Assembly (NCBI RefSeq): GCF_018873765.1
Contig: NC_057918.1
Location: 61,444,871-61,508,870, forward strand
Direction of reading: 5' to 3'
From: Telopea speciosissima
Taxonomy: Eukaryota; Streptophyta; Magnoliopsida; Proteales; Proteaceae
DNA: 64,000 bases
Of this stretch, positions 22,892-33,466 are shown in pieces. The position numbers and the translations under genes are program-made. Under the pieces are notes generated by a model. The model saw only the letters and a program-made list of their open reading frames with translations. It made no database searches and had not been told where the DNA came from. Positions within the stretch are counted from its first letter, which is position 1. The number at the start of each line of letters is the position of its first letter.

Positions 22892-24370
22892 AAAATTCAA
22901 TTTATTTTCCATGGAAATTCTACCTTAAGTGTAGTAGATCCCACTATTATATCAACCCAACCCTCACATTGAAGGAGTCGTTATCTCCTCCAATTCCTTC
23001 AATTCCTCATATAAAGCAAAAATGATCACCTTACCTTTTGCCCGGAAATACTGCCTAAGGTGGGATCCACTCCCCCTTATTAGAGGAATTGAAAGAATTG
23101 AAAGTACCCTCGAATTGGAGGTGATAATTGTTCCATATCGAAGTCCTCCTTCCCCTAGCATAGAATCCATATTCCATGGATACATGTGATAGAGCGGTAT
23201 CACAAAAAAATAAAAAAAAAGGATAGGGTTGGGTTGATGTAGTGGTGGGACCCACTATAGCCAAGGGTACTGGCCCCACTACATGGTGAGATCACAAACT
23301 CTGGCTTCTTGGCATCGGCGCATATTGCTGATGGTTTTGGTCGTTGGAGCCCTTACACGTGTCTTCACCGGCACAGTCAGTACTCATTTCATGCCTTTAA
23401 CATTCTCGTGACTACTAACTGTAGCAGGTGAAAGACACGTGTAAAAGGCTAAGCACACTTGTGACCGGGTTGCGCCCTGCGACAAAATATCTGCAAAAGC
23501 AACAAACAAACAATTTTCTACCTCATTAGCTACCCTCCCTATGCTGCCACGTGTCTAATCAAATTGCACCAGCAGAAATAGATGAAAAGGGTATTTCAGT
23601 AAAACAAACTGTAAAGTAGAGAACTTTTGTGGTAAATGAACCGTAGAGATTCCATTTCGCAAACTATGTTTGGTTGCATGCTGCACGCATCAACGATTGG
23701 AATCTCATCATGTCCACTGTTTATTATTCTAATCGGTATCGAATATGGTATTGGGCTCACCCAATATTAATACAAATCGACCGACCGTATCAAACAGTTT
23801 TGTTTTTACTTGTTTTTTAAAGTTTTTATCCTTAATTCTATACTGATTCCTGCCGCCTGCAATATATCTAATTCGATAAGTTTTTGTGGTCTCCCTTGAT
23901 CGGCTTAAGGGTGTTAATCGATTCGATTTTAGTTATTCAATTTAGTTTTTTATTTTTATTTTTTATAGAAGTTCTTCAATTCAGTTTAAGAAACAGAATA
24001 TAGAAACTAAAATTGAATTGAACGGAGAATATGAATATATTTTCAAAACCAAAATCAAAATCAAATCGATTCAATTCAATTTTGATTTTATTCGATTTTG
24101 TATTCAGCTTCTGAATAGGTTTAATTTGTTTCATATTTGATATAGGTCCTATTGTTAATGTTTCTACCGACTTATTTGTTAGGACAATAGTCCATTAAAT
24201 GTTTTCCCAAAAAATAAATTGGAAATCAATTTATCATCTACATTTGATTAAAAATTTAAAAAAAATATAATTTTATACGATTTCTTATTAGGTTTGAAAA
24301 TAGATATTCGATTTAATTTAACGGTTTTAAGTATGAAATCGAAATCGAACCAAACTTAAAAAAGATTACA
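22892..24370. other. Intergenic region upstream of the CIPK gene
   Basis: No gene seen. About 22930-23280 contains loosely inverted blocks (CCAACCCTCACAT..; GGATAGGGTTGGGTTG) that may be another MITE. About 23905-24370 is AT-rich with GATTCGATTTTAG/AAATCGATTC motifs typical of degenerate MITEs. No promoter element was assigned. Confidence 0.4.
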
Positions 24371-24439
24371 GTTGTGGACACAAAAAACGAACCAAGTTAC
24401 TTTGGTTCGATTCGGTTCGGTTTTAAACAGCCGGTTCCG

Positions 24440-25970
24440 GTCGACTCATCGGCGGTGTTAAAAAGAATCGCTCTCGTATCGAAATTGGTGGTTGTGACCT
24501 GCGGGTGTATATTCTCTCTTAGTTCCTTCTCTGTGGGCGTATGTCGCATACGAATTCTGATTTGTTTGAGTTTCTTTCGACCAATCTTCGTGTTCTTCTT
24601 TTTCTAATCTAATAGATAGAAAGGTAAGGTTCGTGATTTCTGTGCTTTAAATCTTATCAGAATTTCAGATTCTTCTAATTGCTTTTAGGTTCATATAAAT
24701 TTATGATGGTTATCGTCTCTTCTGGTTTGCTTCATTTTTTGTTGAAATTTCTTTTCCGTTTTCTGGATGTGATTTTTGGTTTTACGAGTTTGGTTTGTTG
24801 CATGATTCTTCTGTAAAATGAATGAATTCAATTTTCTTGTCTAAAATAGATATTCGGCCGAGGCAACTGTTCATATCACTTTTGTTACTCTGCTGTTTTT
24901 GAATAGGAACTTTTCTGGTTTGAAGTGGGTGTTTCTTTGTCCATTGGATCATTTTCTTGGTCGCTAGAAGCTCATTTTTTGCTTCGTTTCCGTGAGTTTA
25001 ATTCAAATCCTGACCCATTATCGTCCGAAATTGTAATCGGAATTTATTACTGTATTTTATTCTGAATGAAATCCTGCCCCCTTGTCCCTATTTTTCTTTA
25101 CTGTTTAGTTTCTCATCGTTGTGTTTCTTGTTGTTCTTAGACTCATATTAGTTTTCTTAGAGTCAAACCGAGAAATTTTCATATTTTATATAGGATTACA
25201 GATTAAGGGCACGATTCTTTTTTTTTTTTCCTCTCTCAGACAAGACTGTATTCTTGACTTGTTGGAAACTCTTCATTGTCAATTTTTTACAGTTCTGTCC
25301 ATTCAAATCTCGATATGCTTCTAGCTTAATCTGTAATTTTGTTATGCATTTGATTCTGGAATTTAGATGATCAGGTAGATGCTGACATTGGAATGTTATT
25401 TGTATTCCTCTCATTCTCCATTTTTTTCCTTTGAAAATTTTCTTCTCTGCTCTGTGGTTTCAATAATATTTGTCCCAGTTTCAAGTTTCACATTTGTAAG
25501 CATGCAGATTGACTTTGGATTCTTGAGCCCTATAGTTTTTCTGAGTTAAAACCTTGACTATATACTGCTGGTCCTATATGGTTATTTGCTACTAAGCCGA
25601 AGATACGAATTTAACTTGGTTTCTTTTTCTTTACAGCATCCAATGGTTGAACAATTCAAATAAATATATCTGGGAATGCTGAAAGATGTGCTTGAGCGTC
25701 AAGAATTCCTTCTCTGAAGTCAATGAATTTGATGCTGTACTTGAGCAATTCTCATTCATCCTAAATGAGATTAGAAATATAACTTGCTTGCCTTCCCAGG
25801 TCTATGCTCAAATATGCAGTGGGGCCACAAGCCATAGAAAGCCTGTTGTGTTACAACACGATCATTGTGAAGACGGATGAGCTTCTTTTCTCCTAGTAAC
25901 TCCTGATTTGTGTGTATATTGTATAAGCAGGAGGGCTTAACTTGCTATGTTTTAGGGTTTGTAACTTGGA
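24440..25970 (+). promoter_or_regulatory. CIPK 5' leader: UTR intron and upstream ORFs
   Basis: A strong donor AAG|GTAAGG at 24624 and acceptor TTTTTCTTTACAG ending at 25636 define a probable 1013-bp 5'UTR intron. The leader exon 25637-25970 then contains three upstream ATGs: a 6-codon uORF at 25643, a 13-codon uORF at 25676 and a 64-codon uORF at 25686-25880, all closed before the main ATG. A further alternative intron (25800 to about 25930) could remove part of them. Such uORFs usually lower translation of the main frame. The transcription start is not determined. Confidence 0.55.
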
Positions 25971-27299
25971 ATGGAAAATAAAGAGAGTGTGTTGATGAAA
26001 AGGTATGAAATAGGGAGATTATTAGGGCAAGGCACCTTTGCTAAGGTCTACCATGCGAGAAGCCTTGAGACTGGCCAGAGTGTGGCCATTAAGGTAATAG
26101 ATAAAGAAAGAATCTTGAAGGTTGGGCTGGATGAACAGATCAAGCGAGAGATATCTGTAATGAGACTTGTTAAACACCCAAACATTGTACAGCTTTATGA
26201 GGTTATGGCTAGCAAATCCAAGATTTACTTCGTCGTGGAATATGTTAAAGGAGGTGAGCTCTTCAACAAGGTGGCCAAGGGGAAACTTAAGGAAGATGTT
26301 GCAAGGAAGTATTTTCAACAACTGATTAGTGCCGTGGATTTTTGCCACAGCAGAGGTGTTTATCACCGGGATTTGAAACCTGAAAACCTACTTCTGGATG
26401 AAAATGAAAATTTGAAGGTTTCAGATTTTGGGTTGAGTGCCCTTGCTGAATCCAAGCATCAAGATGGGTTGCTCCACACTACTTGTGGGACACCTGCCTA
26501 TGTTTCTCCGGAAGTAATCAACAGAAAAGGATATGACGGAGCTAAAGCTGACGTTTGGTCTTGTGGGGTCATCTTGTATGTTTTGCTGGCTGGTTTTCTT
26601 CCTTTCCAGGATTCAAATTTGATGGAGATGTATAGGAAGATTGGAAAAGGAGAGTTTAAATGCCCCAATTGGTTTCCTATGGAAGTACGCAGGCTGCTGT
26701 CCAAGATTTTGGATCCGAACCCAAATACTAGGATTTCTATCACAAAGATCAAGGACAACTCTTGGTTCAGAAAGGGTTTGGAATCCATCTCTACAATTGA
26801 AAGAGAATGTGAGGAACATGCTCCTATGGATGCTGATTCACTTTTCAGCTCTTCTGAGAATAGCGCTGTTGCTGCTGAGACAAATCAGGAGCTGGTCAGA
26901 CCTAATAATTTGAATGCTTTTGATATTATTTCTCTTTCAGCAGGATTTAACCTCTCTGGTTTGTTTGATGAAAATGTTCATAAGAGGGAGGCACGATTTA
27001 CATCCAAGGAGCCTGTCTCAGCTATCATCTCTAAGCTGGAGGAAGTTGCTAGGTTACTGAAGTTGAAGGTGAAAAAGATAAGTGGGGGTTTGTTGAAATT
27101 GGAGGGATCAAAGGAAGGGAGGAAAGGTGTTCTTTCTATTGATGCAGAGATTTTTGAGGTCACTCCATCTTTCCATATGGTTGAGCTTAAGAAGTCTAGT
27201 GGAGATACGCCGGAGTATCAGCAGATACTAAGACAGGATATAAAGCCAGTTCTTAATGACATTGTCTTGACTTGGCAAGGTGATCTGCAGCAGCAATAA
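25971..27299 (+). CDS. CBL-interacting protein kinase (intronless CIPK2/10/20 type), 442 aa
   Basis: A Ser/Thr kinase of the SnRK3 family, activated by calcium sensors of the CBL family. The intronless frame is full length. Residues 12-265 form the kinase domain: GQGTFAKVY loop, catalytic Lys41 in [12 protein letters not shown] with Asp134, DFG at 152-154, and an activation segment with [13 protein letters not shown] (169-181), where Ser replaces the usual Ala of APE. The NAF motif that binds CBL is N315-A316-F317 in [15 protein letters not shown], and the phosphatase-interaction region follows (about 343-370, [20 protein letters not shown]). The start [13 protein letters not shown] is the usual N terminus of this clade. 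Intronless coding sequence fits one of the two known CIPK groups. Expected to act at membranes with its CBL partner in ion or stress signalling; the exact paralog is uncertain. Confidence 0.97.
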   Translation: MENKESVLMKRYEIGRLLGQGTFAKVYHARSLETGQSVAIKVIDKERILKVGLDEQIKREISVMRLVKHPNIVQLYEVMASKSKIYFVVEYVKGGELFNKVAKGKLKEDVARKYFQQLISAVDFCHSRGVYHRDLKPENLLLDENENLKVSDFGLSALAESKHQDGLLHTTCGTPAYVSPEVINRKGYDGAKADVWSCGVILYVLLAGFLPFQDSNLMEMYRKIGKGEFKCPNWFPMEVRRLLSKILDPNPNTRISITKIKDNSWFRKGLESISTIERECEEHAPMDADSLFSSSENSAVAAETNQELVRPNNLNAFDIISLSAGFNLSGLFDENVHKREARFTSKEPVSAIISKLEEVARLLKLKVKKISGGLLKLEGSKEGRKGVLSIDAEIFEVTPSFHMVELKKSSGDTPEYQQILRQDIKPVLNDIVLTWQGDLQQQ

Positions 27300-28860
27300 A
27301 AACAGCAGCTGCCATCTTGGTTGTGTGGCCTTTCTTTGACCGTGTATTCCGAAGGACATTTTTTCGGCTTGGCAAGTGGTGTGAAGGAGCAGGAGCAGCA
27401 GCAATTGCAGTGGCATTTTCTTGAATGTGCTCTTATGCCACTCTTTTCTCCTTGGGCTTTCATTATTTGGCAAAATATATTGTCTTTGTATTTGTATTTG
27501 TACCTTCCTATAATCTGTTAATCCATGTATTTGCATTATGTAAATTTTGTGTGTTTTGTTTCTTGTTTATAAAGAACTTCATTGAAGTAGCACATTATAT
27601 TGTGCTTTTCTTCCATAAGCTTCATTTCTGTCCTGCTTTGGCTTTTAGCATAAAATTTCTCACATATGAGCTTGAACTCCCTTACAAATCAAGGTTATGG
27701 CCAAAATTTATGGGTTACCGATCAGTGTGGAGATTGTTGAGTCATGAAAAAGAATAAAGAAGAGCTTAAGCAACATATGGAGGCTGAAAGAGCAAACCCG
27801 GAATGTAATCCACTGGATTGTATATAGCTTGTAACTGGCTAGACATGCCTTGTTCAGTTGGACGACAGGTCCTATAGGGATTTAATTTTGTGTTGAAAGC
27901 AAGGAATCTGAGCTCTTGATTAAGTCATGTGCTAAAGTCTGAAAAAAATCAGCACAGAAAATCTTTCTGGTCTCTGTTAATGATGATTTTATTTTTAAGT
28001 GTACCATAAGAGAGTACGATGGAAAAAAAATCTTTTATTTATTTATTTATTTTTTGTTTTCCTCTGAAGGATGCCTTGAGAGAGTAAGATGAGAAAATGA
28101 CTCTATGGGGGTGTACACAGACGCATGCACACAGTTCAATTAGATATTAAAGGGCATCGTTTGTTCTTCTCACCGAAACTTCTTGTTCATTACTTCCATT
28201 TCTTGTCAGACTTTGAATGCCAAGCCAATTTGGTTGCAGATGCAGATCAGTTGGGCAAATGGCTATTACTCCTGAACGCCATCATCACATTTCTGTTTCT
28301 CTCCCTATTTCTTTTTTGGTCTTACTGCAGTTTCTTACTAAAACAAAAATAGTTACAAAATTCAAACCGTTCAACCCATGCATGTCTTGGTCAGAGTGAT
28401 AAGTGTTTGATTCACCTAGCCAGTACAGTTTGATATTAAATTATGGTATATCTGTTTGTAGCCGAAATGGTTACAAGTGAGTGTTGTAAGCTTGAAAATC
28501 AATGCCTATCCGATCAATCCATGGAGTTCCAGCCCCCAGGCAACTTTGGCTTGTATCCTTCCAAACAATGGCAGAATGGTGACTAGTTTGTGTCGCAATT
28601 ACTGTACCACACATTCCGTAATTGTCGCAGTAGTCTCTCAGAACTGGTCAGAATAATTTCCTACTATTGCTCCAACCATTCCTAGTAAGATATTGAAGCT
28701 CTCCCCTCAGATGCTGCAGCTCTGCTTTGATTCATCGGAGAAAGAAATTCTCACCCTGAAGAGTAGTAATCTGGCATTAAAAGAGGGAAATTCTCAATAG
28801 GAAATCTGGGAGATGACATGTCCGAACCTAGGGCACTTCATCGTCACTGTGGCAGCAGTA
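27300..28860 (+). other. CIPK 3' untranslated region and intergenic flank
   Basis: T-rich 3' sequence with an AATAAAG near 27752. Beyond about 27800 there is no coding signal and no recognised element. A TTTATTTATTTA run lies near 28035. Confidence 0.5.
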
Positions 28861-28889
28861 GTAACGGTTGTCTTGCATTGGAGATGGAA

Positions 28890-29250
28890 GCTGTCATGAA
28901 CAGAGGGAGTCGGAGCCGATGTCGTTCAGCAGCACAATCTTAGGGATGAGATGGGTTACCACCTTTAAAGCTATGGTGTTACCGCCTAGGCCGGTCAGGA
29001 AGAGAATGGTGTTGTTGATGATGGTTACTGTTATTGTGGGGAACACCATTGTTAATGGGGAGGACTGACCATTGGGCCTGGCGAACGGGACATGACCATT
29101 GACGGCTGGATTGGTGATGATCCCGGTAACAGCTCGAGCGGAGGGGTTTGTCACACTATGTCATGCATGAAGAAGGTTACACTGGCAAATGCAGCCAGGT
29201 CAACAGTAGCTCGGCTGGTGCCAGTGGCAGTAGATGCAGCAATGCCAAGC
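28890..29250 (-). pseudogene. Dirigent-like protein, frameshifted fragment
   Basis: Minus-strand translation gives AAFASVTFFMHDI, then after a frameshift TNPSARAVTGIITNPAVNGH and VPFARPNG, and later FLTGLGGN. These blocks in this order are typical of the N-terminal half of the DIR-e/ESB1-like dirigent proteins, which direct lignan or lignin coupling in the cell wall. At least two frameshifts are present: one after MHDI, where the usual GG residues are missing, and one in the Asn-rich stretch, where another frame reads LPINNGVPHNN. No signal peptide, no second half and no intact frame were found. Confidence 0.7.
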
Positions 29251-29590
29251 CTCATCTAGAATGCAAGCACAGGTGATAGTGGGCAGTCATAATGCCACAT
29301 CATTATACAAGAGGCAAAAAAGTAAGGTTACAAATTCTGCTTGCAACCTTCTTTGTTACAATCAAACGAACCCATTGAATTAAACCAATCGTTACAGTTT
29401 ATTCAACAAATAAGTTCGTGGTCAATAACTAACCATAAGAGTTCAGATCAAACAGCATAGAGGGATATAATACACGTTTTTTTATTGAAAAATGAATTTT
29501 ATAAGGTGTGATACATCGAAGAAACAAATTCTTTATTCCGAGCCAGAAATTGATTTCCATCTTTCGATTGTAGGTTACATATCCAACATT

Positions 29591-31973
29591 TCATAATTGG
29601 ATAAAGTTTGGTGACTCTGTCAAGTCAATAATCTTGGGAACAACTCGAAATTTTCTCTTCCTACGATACGAATGAATAATCCGGTCAGGAGTGGGAGTTG
29701 ACAAATTTATTATCTCAACTTCAGGAGAGGAAAGAAGACCATCAGTTGATGGTGGTTGATCATTACCAGTAACTTCCGTTGTTTGCAGTTCTCCTTGCTG
29801 ACCTAATTTACTATCACCCTTTTCAGTCTCCTCAAAGATATCTCTATCTTCCAATGTTTCTTTGGTGCCTAAGGAGCTGGTTATACAGCATTCACCAGCA
29901 AAACCGGGAACCCTGTGATCTCTTTTTGGAGTGAGGGGGCCCTCAGGCATCCCAAAACAATTGTCATCTTCCATCCTTCTGGTCTGGACATGAGCAGCAG
30001 TCATTTCAATGCCATACCGATATTCAGCAAAATTGTGATCTTTTATACCCAGCTCTGTTATTGGTCCATCATCATAATCATTTTCAGCCTCCTGGACATC
30101 TTCATTGTCTTCTAAAATCTGTCCACCTCCTATGTAGCAGGTACCCATCTCTGTTACTGGTCCATCATCGTAATCATTTTCAGCCTCCTGGACATCGTCA
30201 TTATCTTCTAAAATCTGTCCACCTCCTATGTAGCAGGGAAGTTCATCCATTGAACAAACTTGGACTTTCATATGTACTGGCAAGCTTGGCCATCCAGCAG
30301 AGTGTGTCAGGTACTTTGTCGAGAAAAAGTTTACTGTGAGGTTCAAGCTGATGAAAAAAAAAAACAAAAAACTTATGAACAGACATAGTAATCTAGAGAG
30401 AGAGAGGGGCTTGGGGGGGGATTCTAGGAGATATTTTACCTCTCCCATGCAGGAAGATTAAGCATTGTATAGACAAGCTTGATCTTATTGGCAATGCCAG
30501 AAAGGGATTTAAATTCTGCAGCTGCTTTTCTAACAGCCAATGACTTCTTTGGATGCTGCCAGGCCCACTCAAACTGCAATTTCAGCCAAGAAGTACTAAG
30601 TATCATCGAACAGAGAAGCTGAAAACTCTCCCAAATGACAACGGAGGGCTATGATTCAGGTGCCTTGAGGAAATGTAACCTCCATTCTTTATATCCCTTA
30701 CCACATACAGTCAAAACTCCGGCAGAAAAATTACATTTATTATCAGAATTATCCAAGCAGTAACTAAAACATGGCCAACTAGCAGAAGGTTAGGATTGAA
30801 CAATTTTAATCAACAACATGGCACACATCTCTATTCAGTGCAGGATAGGAGAAACAATAGTACAGATGCTAAATATTAGTGTACCAGAAGATAAATAAAA
30901 CAAAATAGAGGAAGCACTTCCAATTGAAAACAACAAGGTAAGATTTTCCTCATAGATATGGCAATTAGGAAAGCTTTAATTTCCACATCAAACAAATTTC
31001 AACAGAAAGAAACTCCATCACAGAAGACATATTTAAGGTTTAGGATAAACACCTGGAGTGCAGAAACGTTAGTTGGGAAACCATATATGCATAATACCAT
31101 TTCCCAAGGGCGCTTTCTCTTTGTCCTCCAAGCACCACTTGTCACTGCACCATTATGCTGCCTAATCCGACGACGAGGGTTTACTGTAAACCTATAATTA
31201 TGTAAATATGTCTTGTTAGTTCAGTGATTGCACAATTGTATCATAAACCTTCAATTTTTTATTTGGAAAGATTCTACTCGACTAGAGAGAGAGAGAGAGA
31301 GAGCCTCACCACACACTGAATGTTCTTAATGGAAACAAAAATCAAACAGATAAGAACAACATATATTTCCTAAAGAAAGTTCCAAATTAGATTGTTGAAT
31401 TTGTTTGGCACTGCATTAATCGGCGGAGTAGGATAGAGGGCAGAGTCTTAAACATACTAGGATACCCCAGGAATTAGATCTTGTCCTAGGGTTTCTGAAA
31501 ACAATTTCAGGCACGGGAAAGATTTGAAGTCGAATATGGGATCTAGACATTAAAATTTGAGGGCTTCATCAAAAGAACCTTTTTTTTGAGAATTTGAGCA
31601 TTTTATAGCTTTAAGTAGGTAGTAATTGAAGAAAACTCTGAACACAGAACAATTAGGTGAGCTGTACAGAAAATAGGGTTGCATAAATCGAAAATCAACG
31701 AATTTCGAGTGATCAAATATCAAATTAACTAACGTGAGATTCAGTAATCGCAGTTAGAGCAGAGAAAATAGTTCTATTTGGAGTGAAGAAGAAATGAGAC
31801 AGAAAAAGAAAGCAGACTACGAACCCGATGTAGGTCTGGCCTTTGAATCTGGGGCTCAAGGAGCACAGAAGGTAGCAAGCGAAAAACCCTTTCCCTCCTT
31901 TCCCAGTTTCGTTGCATGTTTCTTCGTCTTCTGGTGTTTCTTCTGATCTTAATCGATCTTTTCTTTTCCTCAT
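29591..31973 (-). CDS. SLX1: SLX1 homolog, structure-specific endonuclease subunit (GIY-YIG), four exons, 392 aa
   Basis: Exons on the minus strand: 31973-31825, 31191-31053, 30573-30440 and 30347-29591, joined in phase at GT/AG sites. Residues 31-110 form the GIY-YIG nuclease fold: FFACYLL, TYIGF (47-51), the Arg-rich [12 protein letters not shown] with the catalytic Arg, and FEWAWQHP with the predicted catalytic Glu98. Such proteins cut branched DNA (flaps, Holliday junctions) when bound to SLX4. The middle region ([33 protein letters not shown]) matches plant SLX1. The C terminus is acidic. I see no complete zinc-finger cysteine set, which yeast and animal SLX1 have. A 32-residue unit (from Cys179) is duplicated in tandem, and two SUMO-interaction-like motifs (IINL 353-356, IIDLTES 380-386) follow. 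Confidence 0.93.
30045..30236 (-). repeat. 96-bp in-frame tandem duplication in SLX1 exon 4
   Basis: GTCCACCTCCTATGTAGCAG ends at 30140 and again at 30236, and the surrounding ~90 bases match with only a few differences. The encoded unit begins [12 protein letters not shown] and ends with YDDGP(V/I)TE(M/L)G. Both units keep the frame. Confidence 0.95.
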
Positions 31974-33450
31974 CTGTCTCTCTCTCTCTTGATCGACCTG
32001 AGTCCTGAAACAATTCGACCGTTAGTATCCCCTCACTCCAGCTAAAAAAAAGGGACCGTTACAAAAAAAATCTCTGAAGCTTGAAACAGTGATTCCGCTA
32101 AAATACGCCGTTAAGTAGTTTGTTGGACCGTTAAAGAGTAACAATTTAATGGCGAAAATGCCCTCATTTACGAGCGAGAGGGCCTTTCAAGTGCGCTTCC
32201 AGGAGTCATCCTTCTGTTGTTGTACGTAGGCTTGTAGGAATCAAAGCCATTGGTTCGGTATCTTATTCTGATTGAATTACTTTGAAAAGGAGCCTACATC
32301 CAGGTTCCAACGCTGTTGTTACAAGGGATACAAACCCGTCAACAACGACAAAGACTTTTAAACTGCGTTTGGTATGCATTCAGGAATCAGGAATGCATTC
32401 TAAGCCGACGACACATTCCAAGAAGTCATACCAAATGCAGCCTCATACTTCCATCATGATCTTAATCATTTGGACCTTTGTTAGCAAAAACATGTTTAAA
32501 ATTCCAGTTTTTTTATCGTTTTTCCAAACATATAGCAAAAATGGCAAATGATAAACATTTTCGTTTTAAACACATTTAAAATACGTTTCTGTTCTTTTAG
32601 TATTCTTGAGGACTTGGACATGTTAAACAATGGTTTACTTAACCGATCATATTTCTCTCTCCCGAACTCTGATCCACTTGATTCTTTCACCGATGTAAAG
32701 ATGATTCGAAGGCTACATTTCTCATGATATCACCTTCAACTCAAGGTCAATGCAGGGGACCCTAAAAATGAGCTACAAATTGATGCATCTACTAAAAAAG
32801 GATTTTTAAAGTGATGACTCTCAACTCCAACTAAACATGCATCACTCCATTAGTGTATTGGCTGTGACAACAATGAGCAACACCATCGTCGAACCACGTT
32901 GCTGAACTTTGGATGTTATGGTGTATGAATTGGGAATTGATATTGGATGATATTAGATGACATGTCTTGGAATTTACAATGGGTTGTGGAATATGTATGG
33001 AATAATTTTTTATGTTACAGATGTTTTGAACATTAGAAGCAATATTTCAAATAAAAATTCCTCAATTTATATGAGAATAGTGCTCTTTTTTTATTCGTTT
33101 TTTTTTTTTTAAATATAAACGTTTAAAATACGTATCGTTCGTTTTCTATTTTTTACCATTTTATTTAACTGTCCGTTTGCAATGTTTTAGCGTATAAAAC
33201 CCGTACCCTTACTTCATTTTTTTGTCGTTCCCCTTTTTGCTAAATATGATCTAGACCATTTTTTATTTATTTATTTATTTCAAGAGAAGAAAACAATAAC
33301 TAAACAGAAAAAAAAAAATCATCAGAATCCACATGCAATCTATGCTTCTTCAATCTAGATCCTGTTTAACAAAAAATTACATTGTTAAAACTATTCACAT
33401 AAAAGTTGATATCTAGCAAAAAAGTAAATATCTCCCAATACTAGCAGTCC
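31974..33450. other. Upstream flank of SLX1 and intergenic region
   Basis: The first 200 bases upstream of the SLX1 ATG are probably its leader and promoter; no TATA box was assigned. Beyond the MITE at 32361 the region is AT-rich without recognised genes. A poly-T tract lies near 33101. Confidence 0.4.
32361..32442. mobile_element. Tourist/PIF-like MITE, short copy D2
   Basis: AACTGCGTTTGGTATGCATTC at the left mirrors GTCATACCAAATGCAGCC at the right. It is the same terminal family as 11326-11461 but only 82 bases long. The target triplets do not match exactly (TTA and TCA). Confidence 0.65.
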
Positions 33451-33466
33451 ATCTCTCAATACAATA

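Noticed and set aside
26498-26788. Antisense ORF in the CIPK gene
   Set aside because: Lies wholly inside the kinase coding sequence and has no recognisable domain.
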